DNA of 64,000 nucleotides from CAWJJM01 sp963843275 (GTDB lineage: Bacteria; Acidobacteriota; Thermoanaerobaculia; Multivoradales; JBCCEF01). Positions 1-8,612 of this stretch are shown piece after piece (the stretch's first letter is position 1; every line of letters starts with the position of its first letter). The translations under genes were made by a program, and so were the position numbers. The stretch is from contig CAWJJM010000006.1 of NCBI GenBank assembly GCA_963843275.1, forward strand, positions 124,001 to 188,000, given 5' to 3'. The notes beneath the pieces were generated by a model. It saw only the letters and a program-made list of their open reading frames with translations, did not search any database and was not told the DNA's origin.

Positions 1-533
1 ACGATGCCGCGCTGGGTCTTCTCCTTGTCGTTCCCCGACGCCTGGTAGAGCTTGAGGATGATGTTCTCGACGTCCTCGCCCACGTAGCCGGCCTCGGTCA
101 GCGTGGTGGCGTCGGCGATGGTGAAGGGCACCGAGAGCAGCCGGGCGAGCGTCTGGGCGAGCAGCGTCTTGCCCGTGCCGGTGGGGCCGATCAGCAGGAT
201 GTTCGACTTCTGCAGCTCGACGTCCCCATGGCTCTTCTCGGCGAAGTCGATCCGCTTGTAGTGGTTGTAGACCGCCACCGCGAGCTTCTTCTTCGCCTGC
301 TCCTGCCCGATCACGTACTCGTCGAGGAGGGCCTTGATCTCCTTCGGCTTCGGCAGCGACGTGTCCTGCTGCTGCTCGAGCATCCGGTCCTCGGCGATGA
401 TGTCGAGGCAGATGTCGACGCACTCGTCGCAGATGAAGACCGTCGGGCCGGCGATGAGCTTCTTCACCTCCCGCTGGCTCTTGTTGCAGAAAGAGCACCT
501 CAGGACTTCATCGCCGCTTTCTTTCTTCGGCAT
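1..533 (-). CDS. clpX: ATP-dependent Clp protease ATP-binding subunit ClpX (partial, C-terminus outside window)
   Basis: ClpX is the AAA+ unfoldase that recognises, unfolds and threads substrates into ClpP in the cytoplasm. The first 177 residues are visible. An N-terminal zinc-binding domain has C13/C16 and C35/C38, followed by the conserved stretch AGPTVFICDECVD. The Walker A loop GPTGTGKT lies at residues 116-123. The ATG has GGAGGAG just upstream with a very short spacer. It lies 184 bases downstream of clpP on the same strand, so a tig-clpP-clpX transcription unit is likely; this is the classic order. That 184-base gap shows no other gene. The gene is cut by the window edge, not broken. 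Confidence 0.97.
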   Translation of the reverse strand, partial: MPKKESGDEVLRCSFCNKSQREVKKLIAGPTVFICDECVDICLDIIAEDRMLEQQQDTSLPKPKEIKALLDEYVIGQEQAKKKLAVAVYNHYKRIDFAEKSHGDVELQKSNILLIGPTGTGKTLLAQTLARLLSVPFTIADATTLTEAGYVGEDVENIILKLYQASGNDKEKTQRGI

Positions 534-717
534 CTCTCCTCCGGGTCGGGATCGGAGCGGGTTCTTGGCGCGATGCTAGAAACCGATCTCGGACCTGTCA
601 ACTCTCGCCTGGCATAACAGGCACGCCGACGAACGCTATTCCGCGCCTGCCGGCCGCTCGCCCGCCGGCGCGGAGCCATCTCCGCAAGCACCTTGCCAGG
701 CCCCTCCGCGAGGGGCC

Positions 718-1332
718 TCAGCCGGCGGCGGCGCCGCCGCTCGCGGAGACCTTGCGGCGCGTCATCACCCGGTCGCAGATGCCGTACTCGACGGCTTCTT
801 CGGCCGACAGGATCTTGTCGCGCTCGGTGTCCTCGTGGATCTGGTCCTTGGGCTTGCCGGTGTGCCGCGCCAGCAGCTCGTCGACCCGGTCGCGGATGCT
901 CAGCATCTCCCGCGCGTGGATCTCGATCTCGGTCTGCTGGCCGCCGATGCCCTGGACCCACGGCTGATGGATCAGCACCCGGCTGTTGGGCAGCACCACC
1001 CGCTTGCCCGCCGTCCCCGCCGCCAACAGCACGGCGGCGAACGACGCGGCCATCCCCACGCAGTAGGTCGCCACGTCCGGCTTGATGTACTGCATGGTGT
1101 CGTAGATGGCGAAGCCGGCGCTGGTCACCCCGCCGGGCGAGTTGATGTAGAGCGAGATGTCCTTCTCCGGGTTCTCGGCCTCGAGGAAGAGCATCTGGGC
1201 GATCATCAGGCTCGCCACGTCGTCGTCGATCGGGCGCCCCAGGAAGATGATGTTGTCCTTGAGCAGGCGCGAGTAGATGTCGTAGGCGCGCTCGCCGCGG
1301 CTGGTCTGCTCGACCACCATCGGAATCAGCAT
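718..1332 (-). CDS. clpP: ATP-dependent Clp protease proteolytic subunit ClpP
   Basis: This is the serine peptidase that forms the tetradecameric Clp chamber and degrades proteins fed in by ClpX or ClpA-type unfoldases. It has 204 residues, the usual length. The triad is visible: S97 in GMAASFAA, H122 in RVLIHQP, and D172 in TERDK. The stretch YINSPGG that precedes the active site is intact. The residue after the catalytic serine is Phe where Met is usual. AAGGAG lies upstream with a long spacer of about 12 bases, directly after the tig stop codon 21 bases away, so translation is probably coupled to tig. Confidence 0.97.
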   Translation of the reverse strand: MLIPMVVEQTSRGERAYDIYSRLLKDNIIFLGRPIDDDVASLMIAQMLFLEAENPEKDISLYINSPGGVTSAGFAIYDTMQYIKPDVATYCVGMAASFAAVLLAAGTAGKRVVLPNSRVLIHQPWVQGIGGQQTEIEIHAREMLSIRDRVDELLARHTGKPKDQIHEDTERDKILSAEEAVEYGICDRVMTRRKVSASGGAAAG

Positions 1333-1353
1333 GACGGGGTACGTCTCCTTTGC

Positions 1354-2724
1354 TCAGCCTTCCGGGGCAGCCGCGCCGGCGCCCGCGTCCGCGCCGCCGG
1401 CCGCTTCCGCCCCGGCCGTTTCGTCCGTGGGCCCGTGCTCGGGACCGTCGTCGCCGAGCAGGTGCCGCATCGCCTTGTCGCGCAGCAGCCGGGCGCGCAC
1501 GCCGGACGCCCCGCCCAGCGCCTCCGCCACCCGCTCGACGGTGGTCCCCTGGGCCCGCGCGATCGAGCCGAGGGCGGCGTCGACCTCGCTGTCGCTCACC
1601 TCCAGGCCCTCGTGCTCGGCGATCGCGTCGAGCACCAACCGCTCGTGGACCCGGCGCTCCGCCGGCTCCCGCAGGTCGGCCGCCAGCTTCTCCCAGTCCA
1701 CCTGCGCCTTCTGCGGGTCGATGCCGCGGCGCGCCAGGTCGCCGGCGAAGTCGTTGGCCATGCGCTCCACCTCGGTGCGCACCACGCCCTCGGGCAGAGT
1801 CACCGGGTAGCGCCCGCGCAGCTCGGCGAGCAGGGCGTCGCGCCGCTTCTCGTCGCGCTCGTGCTCCTTGCCGTGGCGCAGGCGGTGCTCGACGGCGGCG
1901 CGCAGCTCGGCGACGTCCGCGAACTCGCCCAGCCGCTTGGCGAGGGCGTCGTCGAGCGGCGGCAGCTCGCGCTCCTTGACCGCCTCGACGGTGACCTGGA
2001 AGCTGCGCGGCTCGCCGCCGCCGCCCTCCTCCGGGCGGCGCGTGAAGCGGGTCTTCTGGCCGGCGGCGAGGCCGGTGACCGCCAGCGAGAGCTCCTCCCA
2101 CACCCGCGGGTCGCCGACCTCCACCTCGAGGCGGTCGCCTTCCCCGGCCTCGGCGGCCGCCGCCCCCTCGACCCCCTCCGCCGCTTCGGCGCCCGGCGCC
2201 TTCTGCTCGACCACGTGGATCGAGACCTGGTCGCCGCGCGCCGCCGGACGCTCGGTCGCCACCCATTCGCCGACCTGGCGCCGCAGGTCGTCGAGCGCCG
2301 TTTCGACCTCCTCGTCGGTGGGCTCGACCGCGGGGTCCGGCAGCTCGAGCTCGGGCAGCTCGCCGATCGCGATCGCCGGCCGCAGCTCGACGACCGCCAC
2401 GAAGCGCAGCGGCTCGCCGGCCACCAGCTCGCCCACCTCCTCGAGCTGCGGCGCGCCCAGCACCTGGAAGCCCTGCTCCTCGCGGGCGCGCTCCCAGTAG
2501 CGCGGCACCAGCTCCTCGACCACCTCGCGGTCGATCTCGCTGCGGAAGCGGCGCCGCACCAGGTCGCCGGGCACCTTGCCCTTGCGGAAGCCGGGCAGGC
2601 GAACCTGCCGTGCGTAGCTCGACACCCGCTTGCGGGTGGCGGCCTCCACCTCTTCGGCGGGCACCTCGACGGTCACCTGCTTGCGCAGGGTGCCGGACTC
2701 TTCGACGGAGACGACGACGCTCAT
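1354..2724 (-). CDS. tig: trigger factor (ribosome-bound peptidyl-prolyl isomerase chaperone)
   Basis: Trigger factor binds the ribosomal exit tunnel through L23 and shields nascent chains. The protein has 456 residues, slightly longer than the usual 430-450. The N-terminal ribosome-binding signature is seen as GFRKGKVPGDLVRRRF (about residues 45-60; usual form GFRxGKxP). A central PPIase-like region with acidic, Ala-rich insertions and a long helical C-terminal chaperone domain follow. The last 25 residues are Ala/Gly/Glu-rich and low in complexity. It is first in the tig-clpP-clpX set. A TAGGAT -10-like hexamer ends only nine bases before the ATG, so the leader must be very short. Confidence 0.95.
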   Translation of the reverse strand: MSVVVSVEESGTLRKQVTVEVPAEEVEAATRKRVSSYARQVRLPGFRKGKVPGDLVRRRFRSEIDREVVEELVPRYWERAREEQGFQVLGAPQLEEVGELVAGEPLRFVAVVELRPAIAIGELPELELPDPAVEPTDEEVETALDDLRRQVGEWVATERPAARGDQVSIHVVEQKAPGAEAAEGVEGAAAAEAGEGDRLEVEVGDPRVWEELSLAVTGLAAGQKTRFTRRPEEGGGGEPRSFQVTVEAVKERELPPLDDALAKRLGEFADVAELRAAVEHRLRHGKEHERDEKRRDALLAELRGRYPVTLPEGVVRTEVERMANDFAGDLARRGIDPQKAQVDWEKLAADLREPAERRVHERLVLDAIAEHEGLEVSDSEVDAALGSIARAQGTTVERVAEALGGASGVRARLLRDKAMRHLLGDDGPEHGPTDETAGAEAAGGADAGAGAAAPEG

Positions 2725-2733
2725 CAGCTCTCG

Positions 2734-2739
2734 ATCCTA
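2734..2739 (-). promoter_or_regulatory. Probable -10 element of tig
   Basis: On the minus strand TAGGAT is followed by CGAGAGCTG and then the tig ATG. A start site about seven bases after the hexamer leaves only a few bases of leader. No convincing -35 hexamer is visible. Inference from position and from similar hexamers before other starts in the window. Confidence 0.4.
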
Positions 2740-2804
2740 TCCTGTGGTGCGCCCTGCCGCGGGGCGGCTCGGCGACGGGGCTGTCTGGGGCTTCCGGGGC
2801 CGGC

Positions 2805-2895
<91 letters not shown>

Positions 2896-2955
2896 ACGAG
2901 GGACCGCGGTGTCGGCGCCGGAGGGGGATCATGGTTGCCGGCCAGAGGGAGCAGG

Positions 2956-3031
2956 TGGTGAGCCGCCAGGGACTCGAACCCCGAACCCGCAGATTAAGAG
3001 TCTGCTGCTCTACCAGTTGAGCTAGCGGCCC
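2956..3031 (-). tRNA. tRNA-Lys (anticodon CTT), CCA encoded
   Basis: On the minus strand the acceptor stem GGGCCGC pairs with GCGGCTC (one G-U wobble). The anticodon stem GCAGA/TCTGC holds loop CTCTTAA, giving anticodon CTT for AAG. The T-loop is GTTCGAGTC. Discriminator A and an encoded CCA follow. It lies 60 bases upstream of tRNA-Leu on the same strand and may be co-transcribed with it. Confidence 0.96.
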
Positions 3032-3098
3032 GTCCCGCCGGCGACTATACCCAACGCCGCGTCGGCGCCGCAACATTCCGCGCCCGCCGGTGCCGCCC

Positions 3099-3710
3099 TC
3101 ACCCCTCCTCGACCGCGGCCTCGTCGACCAGCGGGCCGGACTCGCCCAGCGCGGCCAGCAGGGTGCCGGCGATGCGGGCGGTGACGCCCCACAGCCGGTG
3201 CCGCCCGACGTGGTAGACGGTGAGCTCGGCGCGGCGGCCGGCGAGCTCCACCGGGCGGCTCTCCACCATCTGCGGCGCGGCCAACGCGCCGAGAGGCACC
3301 GTCACCACCTCCGCCACGGCGCTCCCCTCCTCCGGCGCCCGCCGGTTCTCCACCGCGGCGGCGGGCAGGGCGCCCGCCCACGGCGTCAGCGCCAGGCCCG
3401 CCGGGGTGCGCTGGCGCGGCAGGCGGCCGAGCGGCAGGACGACCCGCGGCTCGAGGCCGGCCTCGCTGCGGCCGCCGCGCCGGGCGGCCTCCCAGGGCTC
3501 CTCCCCCGGATCGACCAGCGCCCCCGGGAAGGCCATCGGACTCACCTGCCCCGGGCCCGGCGGCAGGCGGCGGGTCAGCACCGTCCACAGCTGCCCGCCG
3601 GCGACGAACAGCGGCACCAGGACGGCCGCGGCGCGCTCCTCGTCGCCGGCCGCGGGGCCGGCGGTCGCGGCGAGCCGCCGCCGCACCTCCAGGATCCAGC
3701 TCGCCGTCAC
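3099..3710 (-). CDS. Nudix-fold protein, CoA-pyrophosphatase-like, with degenerate Nudix box
   Basis: The 203-residue protein reads like the NudL/CoA-pyrophosphatase branch of Nudix hydrolases: LVPLFVAGG, then RLPPGPGQVSPMAFPGALVDPG around residues 55-75, then LPRQRTPAGLALTPWAG. The catalytic signature GX5EX7REUXEEXGU is damaged. The first Gly is Ala, and the metal-binding REUXEE reads RGGRSE, keeping only one of the three glutamates. Alternative frames do not restore the motif, so a simple frameshift does not explain it. Hydrolase activity is doubtful. The GTG start overlaps the stop of the upstream glycosyltransferase (GTGA), so it is the last gene of that operon. It could act as a binding protein or be decaying. 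Confidence 0.75.
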   Translation of the reverse strand: MTASWILEVRRRLAATAGPAAGDEERAAAVLVPLFVAGGQLWTVLTRRLPPGPGQVSPMAFPGALVDPGEEPWEAARRGGRSEAGLEPRVVLPLGRLPRQRTPAGLALTPWAGALPAAAVENRRAPEEGSAVAEVVTVPLGALAAPQMVESRPVELAGRRAELTVYHVGRHRLWGVTARIAGTLLAALGESGPLVDEAAVEEG

Positions 3711-5581
3711 GAGGTCGCCCCCGCCCCGTCGCCCGCGAACGGCGCCAGCGTCATCGGCATCGGTCCCCCGGGAGAGGGGCCGGGGGTGAGGGTCAGCTCG
3801 TACAGGGTCCAGTCCTCCTCGCTCCACCACATCGGGTGCACCGCCCGCGGCGCGTCGAGGTGGAGCAGGAAGGCGATGCCGCCGTCCGGCCGGACCAGCG
3901 TGCCGGTCGGCGTGCCCCCCTCCACCTCGAGCTCGTTCGGCCCCCGGGCGTCGAACACCAGCGACAGCCCCAGCAGCGGCCGCGGCGAGGCGACCAGCAG
4001 GGTGGCGGGCCGGCCGCCGCCGGTGAGGCGGAGGGCGTGCTCGCCCACCGGCTCGATCCCGCCCCCGAGCAGCCTCACCCACAGCCCGTCCACCGTGCGG
4101 TCGTGGCCCCCGGGGAGGTGGCTCTGCGTGGTCTCGTAGGGCAGCCAGCGCTGCGCCACCGGGGAGACGTAGGCGTAGCGCCCGTCGGGACCGACCGGGA
4201 AGGCGCGGGGAGCGCGCCACAGCGGCCACAGGAAGGGCGCGGCCAGGAGCGCCACCGCCAGCGCCGCCAGCGCCCGGCGACCCCCGCCGCCGAGCGCCGC
4301 CGGAGGGCGGGCGGCGAGGAACCACAGCGCCGGGTAGAGCGGCAGGAAGTAGCGGTTCGCCAGCGCCCCGGTGCCGCCGTAGAAGTTGAACGGCCGCACC
4401 ACGAAGAACGCCGCCGCCGCGAGCAGCACCGCCGCCGGCAGCAGCCACCGCCCCCGGCGCCCGTCCGCGGCGGCGAAGGCGAGGACCAGCGGCAGGAAAT
4501 ACGGCAGCACCCCGACGTCGCGCCCGACGAGGAAGTAGAGGGCGTTCCAGCCCCACAGCGAGGCGTCCCAGCGCCGGCCGTAGCTGCCGAGGGCGCCCGG
4601 GTACAGCCAGGCCGAGTTGCCCCAGCGCTCGATCGAGGCCTCCCAGCCGCGGGCCGGGAAGTCGACGTCGGGGAAGCCGGTGCGCTCGTAGAAGCCCTGG
4701 CGCTCCGCCCCGTAGGCGCTCCAGGCGCCACCGGCGGCCCGCTGCACGGCCGCCGTGGCCGCGAGCAGCACCAGAGCCCCCGCCAGCAACGCCGCCGGCC
4801 GCCGCCACCGCCGTTCGCCGGCCGCGGCCGCCTCCCCCGCCGCCGCCACCAGCGCCGGCGCCAGCAGCGCCAGGTAGAACGGACGGAAGGTGCCCGGCAC
4901 CGCCAGCAGCGCTCCGGCCAGCACCCAGCGCGCCAGCGGCCGCCAGGCCGCCGCGGCCTCCCACGCGCCGCCCGGGGGCTCGTAGACCTGGCGCGGCGCC
5001 GCGGCGGGCGGCGGCGCCGCGCCGCGGTAGGCGAGGGCGAAACCGAGGGCCGTGGCGCAGGCCAGGAACAGGTCGGCATGGATCCAGAAGACGTAGGCGA
5101 AGGTCACCGAGGCGAAGCAGGCCACCGCCACCCACAGCGGCGCCGCCGCCCCCAGCCGGCGGCCGAGGACGCGGGCCGCCGCCACCGCGGCGAGCGCCAG
5201 CAGCAGGGCGTTGACCACCGCCGGCCCGCGCACCGGCGCCCAGCGCACCACCGGGGCCAGCACCAGAGCGTAGAGCGGCGTCTTGCCGAAGGTGATGTGG
5301 CCCCCGCGGTCGGCGCTCTGCAGCACCAGGCCCTCCGGCGCCCGTCCCCAGTGGGCGACGAAGCGGTCGTAGTCGCCCCGCCCGTAGGCCAGGTCGAAGT
5401 CGAAGGCCAGGCTCTCGGCCTGCATGGCATAGGTCGCCTCGTCGCCCACGAAGCCGGGCCACGCCGCCCGGTCGAAGGTGACGGCGCCGGCCAGCGTCGC
5501 GGCGAGCAGGACGGCCAGCAGCGCCCAGGCGGCCCGGGAGCCGGCGGGGGCCGGCGGCGCCGGCGGCCGGTGGATCGTCAC
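3707..5581 (-). CDS. Polytopic membrane glycosyltransferase (ArnT/PMT-like, GT-C fold)
   Basis: This 624-residue protein has about ten hydrophobic segments. An acidic loop after the first segment reads PGFVGDEATYAMQAESL, the D-E pattern typical of GT-C enzymes that use lipid-phosphate sugars. Later landmarks are GKTPLYALVLAP, FWIHADLFLACATALG, and RYFLPLYPALWFLAARPP. It probably moves a sugar onto a lipid or protein at the outer face of the inner membrane; donor and acceptor cannot be read. The GTG start overlaps the stop of the upstream GT4-like gene. Near the C-terminus the residues LTLTPGPSPGG are encoded by a dispersed-repeat-like sequence (3770-3792), so the end of the protein may be a recent addition. 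Confidence 0.8.
   Translation of the reverse strand: MTIHRPPAPPAPAGSRAAWALLAVLLAATLAGAVTFDRAAWPGFVGDEATYAMQAESLAFDFDLAYGRGDYDRFVAHWGRAPEGLVLQSADRGGHITFGKTPLYALVLAPVVRWAPVRGPAVVNALLLALAAVAAARVLGRRLGAAAPLWVAVACFASVTFAYVFWIHADLFLACATALGFALAYRGAAPPPAAAPRQVYEPPGGAWEAAAAWRPLARWVLAGALLAVPGTFRPFYLALLAPALVAAAGEAAAAGERRWRRPAALLAGALVLLAATAAVQRAAGGAWSAYGAERQGFYERTGFPDVDFPARGWEASIERWGNSAWLYPGALGSYGRRWDASLWGWNALYFLVGRDVGVLPYFLPLVLAFAAADGRRGRWLLPAAVLLAAAAFFVVRPFNFYGGTGALANRYFLPLYPALWFLAARPPAALGGGGRRALAALAVALLAAPFLWPLWRAPRAFPVGPDGRYAYVSPVAQRWLPYETTQSHLPGGHDRTVDGLWVRLLGGGIEPVGEHALRLTGGGRPATLLVASPRPLLGLSLVFDARGPNELEVEGGTPTGTLVRPDGGIAFLLHLDAPRAVHPMWWSEEDWTLYELTLTPGPSPGGPMPMTLAPFAGDGAGATS
3770..3792 (+). repeat. 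Dispersed GGGAGAGGGG-type repeat unit inside a coding tail
   Basis: The 23 bases begin GGGAGAGGGGCCGG and end GGGTGAGGG. This sequence type is a common dispersed element of unrelated bacterial genomes, which when translated gives LTPGPSPGG. Here it codes for that peptide inside the last 30 residues of the membrane glycosyltransferase. Only one copy is seen in this window, so the repeat status rests on recognition of the family. Confidence 0.45.
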
Positions 5582-7193
5582 CCCAGCTCCCCTTCCCAGG
5601 CGCCGCCGGGGCGCTCCACCCGCGTGCCGGCCCAACCGGCGAGGACCAGCGGGGCCACCCGGAGGCGCGCCGGCCCGAGCGGGCGGCGCAGCGTGAACGG
5701 GAGGACCGCGGCCTCCCCCGGGTCCAGGTCGACCGGCAGCGGCAGCCAGGGCCGGCGCGGCTCCGGATCGCCGCCGGCCGACTCCACCGCCACCGCGAAG
5801 GCCACGCCACCCGGCCCCCGCCGCGCCGCCAGCCAGCGGCAGGCGCCGCCGTTGCGCACCCGCAGCTCGAGCCGGCGACGGCTCCCCGGCGGCCAGGGGC
5901 CGGCGGCCCCCTCGACCACGATCTCGGCGCCGAGGTGGCGGCAGGCGACCGTGGTGGCGGGCGCCGGGCGGGCCGGGCGGTCGCCGGGCGGGCGCCGCGC
6001 GGCCAGCTCGGTGCAGGCGGCGGCCACGGCGGCCGCGGCCGCCGCCGGATCGTGGCGCCGGCGCACCAGCTCCCGGGCGGCCTCGCCGCGCCGGGCCAGC
6101 CCCTCGCGGTCGGCGAGCAGCCCCGGCAGCAGGGCGGCCAGAGCCTCCTCCTCGCCGTCGCCGCAGGGCACCCGCACGACCGCGTCGGCGGGGAGCTCGG
6201 CGAACTGCGCGTAGTCGGACACCACCGCTCCGCGGCCGGCGGCGAGCAGGCGGAGGAGCGACGCCGAGGTCTCGCCGGCGCTCGGGTAGCGCAGGTTGAC
6301 CGCCAGATCGCAGGCGGTCAGCGCGGCCGCGAACGCCGCCGGCGCCGCGAAGCCGGTGACCCGCACCCGGTCGCCCACCCCCGCCCGCCGCGCCGCGCCC
6401 GCGAGATCGACCTGCGGCGAGACCTCGCCGACCACCAGCAGGTGGACGTCCTCCATGCCGGGGCGCGCCAGGGCGCGCAGCGCGACGAGCGTCCGCTTGA
6501 TCGGGGTCTGGAAGCCGAAGGACCCGAGCAGCGGCGCGTCGGGGGGCAGGCCGAGCTCCGCCCGCGCCGCCCGCGCGGCCGCCCCCCCGGGGGTCCCGCC
6601 GCGGCCGGCAGCGGCACCCCCATCGGCACCGCGATCACCGCCAGCTCCGGGTCCTCCTCGGCCAGCATCCCCGCCGCCCAGGCGCTGTGCACCAGGACGC
6701 CGCGCTGGCGCCGCAGCAGCGTGCGGTGCGCCGCGAGGGCGAACAGCCCGGCGTCGGAGGTGCCTCCCCAGCGCCGCGGCGTCGCCACGGCGCGGCCGAT
6801 CCAGCCGTGGTCGGCCTCCAGCCGCTCGGCGTAGGGGGCGAACACCCCGCGCGACAGCGTGCGCTCGACCAGCAGGTGGTGGAGCACCAGGTCGTGCAGC
6901 ACCAGCACCCCGGGGCGCTCCGCGGCCAGCTCGGCCACCCCCTCGTGGTAGAGGTTGTTGCCCATCTGGTAGAGGGGCGACCGCCCGCCGCTCCCGGTCT
7001 CGGCGGCGTCCACCGGCCGCCAGCGCGCCACCACCTCGTCGGCGACCGGCTGCCCGGGGAGCCGCATCACCCGCAGCGCCTCCACCTCCGGCCGCGCGGC
7101 GAGGTGCGGCAGCAGGTCGACGCTGTAGTCGGCGATGCCCGAGCGCACCGGCGGCAGCGGCGAGACGAAGTCGAGGCGCAGGCGGCCCGGCAT
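5578..7193 (-). CDS. GT4-like glycosyltransferase with an apparent frameshift near 6590
   Basis: Two frames join into one glycosyltransferase of about 538 residues. Frame one runs from the ATG at 7193 (MPGRLRLDFVSPLPPVRSGI, LVLHDLVLHHLLVERTL) to about VPLPAAAGP. The second frame continues LGLPPDAPLLGSFGFQTPIK, VVGEVSPQVDL, GFAAPAAFAAALTACDLAV and RYPSAGETSASLLRLLAAGR, the GT-B nucleotide-sugar region. The switch lies in a C5-G7 homopolymer at about 6583-6596; one added G restores the frame. An extra beta-rich domain of about 130 residues follows the GT-B fold, resembling the NEW1-type domains of sugar-binding tails. It is first in an operon with the PMT-like enzyme and the Nudix protein. Sequencing error or a true lesion are both possible. 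Confidence 0.75.
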
Positions 7194-7199
7194 CCCTCT

Positions 7200-7205
7200 A
7201 TGCTA
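7200..7205 (-). promoter_or_regulatory. Leaderless-type -10 element of the GT4-like operon
   Basis: On the minus strand TAGCAT is followed by six bases (AGAGGG) and the ATG at 7193. With a start site about seven bases after the -10, transcription would begin at or next to the start codon. AGAGGG itself is too close to act as a Shine-Dalgarno. Confidence 0.45.
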
Positions 7206-7393
7206 GCCCGCCGCGACCGAGCCGCCGCCACGGGTCGGCGGCGGGTGGCGAACGCGCCGCCGCGGGGGGCCGCCCGGGCGGCGTCCCGGAGGTCGCTCGC
7301 CAGCGTCCGGGTCGCGTCCGCCGCCCGCGGCACCGGCCTGCGGACCGGGGCGACCGAGGGCGGGAGCGGGAAGCCGCCAGCGCGGCGCTCTGT

Positions 7394-7399
7394 TACGAT
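7394..7399 (+). promoter_or_regulatory. Possible prfB -10 element in the 7206-7501 intergenic region
   Basis: TACGAT lies about 100 bases before the prfB start. The gap between the divergent glycosyltransferase and prfB is roughly 300 bases and otherwise holds only GC-rich sequence with short inverted repeats; no small gene was convincing. A strong AAGGAG (7488-7493), eight bases before the ATG, sets the prfB start at 7502. Confidence 0.3.
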
Positions 7400-7501
7400 G
7401 CGGGACGGTGCGGGGCGACGCAGCGGCCGCGCATCCCCCGCGGTCCCGGCCGGGTGCCGCGCCGCCTCCCCCCAGGATCCCCGAGCGAAGGAGCGAACGT
7501 G

Positions 7502-8612
7502 ATGAACCCCGAGGTCCAGCAACGCATCCAGGAGCTCTCCGAGCGCATCGTCGGTCTCCGGGGGTATCTTTGAGGGGTCCGACCCCGGCAGCGAGCTCGC
7601 CGAGCTCGATCGCGAGATGCAGGCGCCCGGCTTCTGGGAGGACCCGGCGGCCAGCGCCCCGGTGGTGCGCCGCCGCAAGAGCGTCGAGCGCCGCCTGAAG
7701 ACCCTCGACCAGCTGCGCCGCGACGCCGACGACCTGGAGGCCTGGGGCGAGCTGCTCGCCGAGGGGGAGGCCGACCCCGAGGTCGCCGCCTTCCTCGACC
7801 GTGTCGAGCGCGAGGTGTCGCGCCTCGACCTCGAGCTCAAGCTCGCCGGCGAGGACGACGACAAGAACGCCCTCGTCAACATCCACCCGGGAGCCGGCGG
7901 CACCGAGTCGCAGGACTGGGCCGAGATGCTGCTGCGCATGTACCTGCGCTGGGCCGAGCAGAGCGGCTACGACGTCGAGCTGCTCGACCGCCTCGAGGGC
8001 GAGGAGGCCGGGATCAAGAGCGTCACCTTCGCCGTGCGCGGCGACTACGCCTACGGCTACCTCAAGGGCGAGGCCGGCGTCCACCGGCTGGTGCGCATCA
8101 GCCCGTTCGACCAGCAGAGCCGCCGCCACACCTCCTTCGCCTCGGTCGACGTCTACCCCGAGGTCGACGACGACGTCGACATCGAGATCCTCGACAAGGA
8201 CCTGCGCATCGACACCTACCGCTCCTCGGGCGCCGGCGGGCAGCACGTCAACAAGACCGAGTCGGCCGTGCGCATCACCCACCTGCCCACCAACATCGTG
8301 GTCGCCTGCCAGAACGAGCGCAGCCAGATGAAGAACCGCGCGACCGCGATGAAGATCCTCAAGTCCCGGCTCTACGACCTGGAGATGCAGAAGCGGGCGG
8401 CGGAGCAGGCGGAGCGCGAGGGGCTCAAGCGCGAGATCGCCTGGGGCAGCCAGATCCGCAGCTACGTGCTGCAGCCCTACCGGATGGTCAAGGACCACCG
8501 CACCGGCACCGAGGTCGGCGACGCCGACCGGGTGCTCGACGGCGACCTCGACCCGTTCATCGAGGCGTGGCTGACCCACCAGATGGGGGCGGGGGAGCAG
8601 AAGGCCTCCTGA
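7502..8612 (+). CDS. prfB: Peptide chain release factor 2, with programmed +1 frameshift at codon 24
   Basis: RF2 terminates translation at UGA and UAA. The frame from the ATG at 7502 meets an in-frame TGA at 7571-7573 after CGG GGG TAT CTT; reading shifts +1 to continue LEGSDPGSELAELDREMQAP. This is the classical RF2 autoregulatory site: slippery CTT, poor TGA context, and an internal purine-rich Shine-Dalgarno-like run, here CGGGGG instead of AGGGGG. The rest is standard: the SPF recognition tripeptide (RISPFDQQSRRHTSF) and the GGQ motif (SSGAGGQHVNKTESAVRITH). Total length is about 369 residues, normal for RF2. Its 3' end overlaps the convergent lnt gene by 56 bases. Confidence 0.97.

Noticed and set aside
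3440..3530. Frameshift as the cause of the damaged Nudix box
   Set aside because: Neither alternative frame across the box gives REXXEE, and the sequence on both sides stays in one frame.
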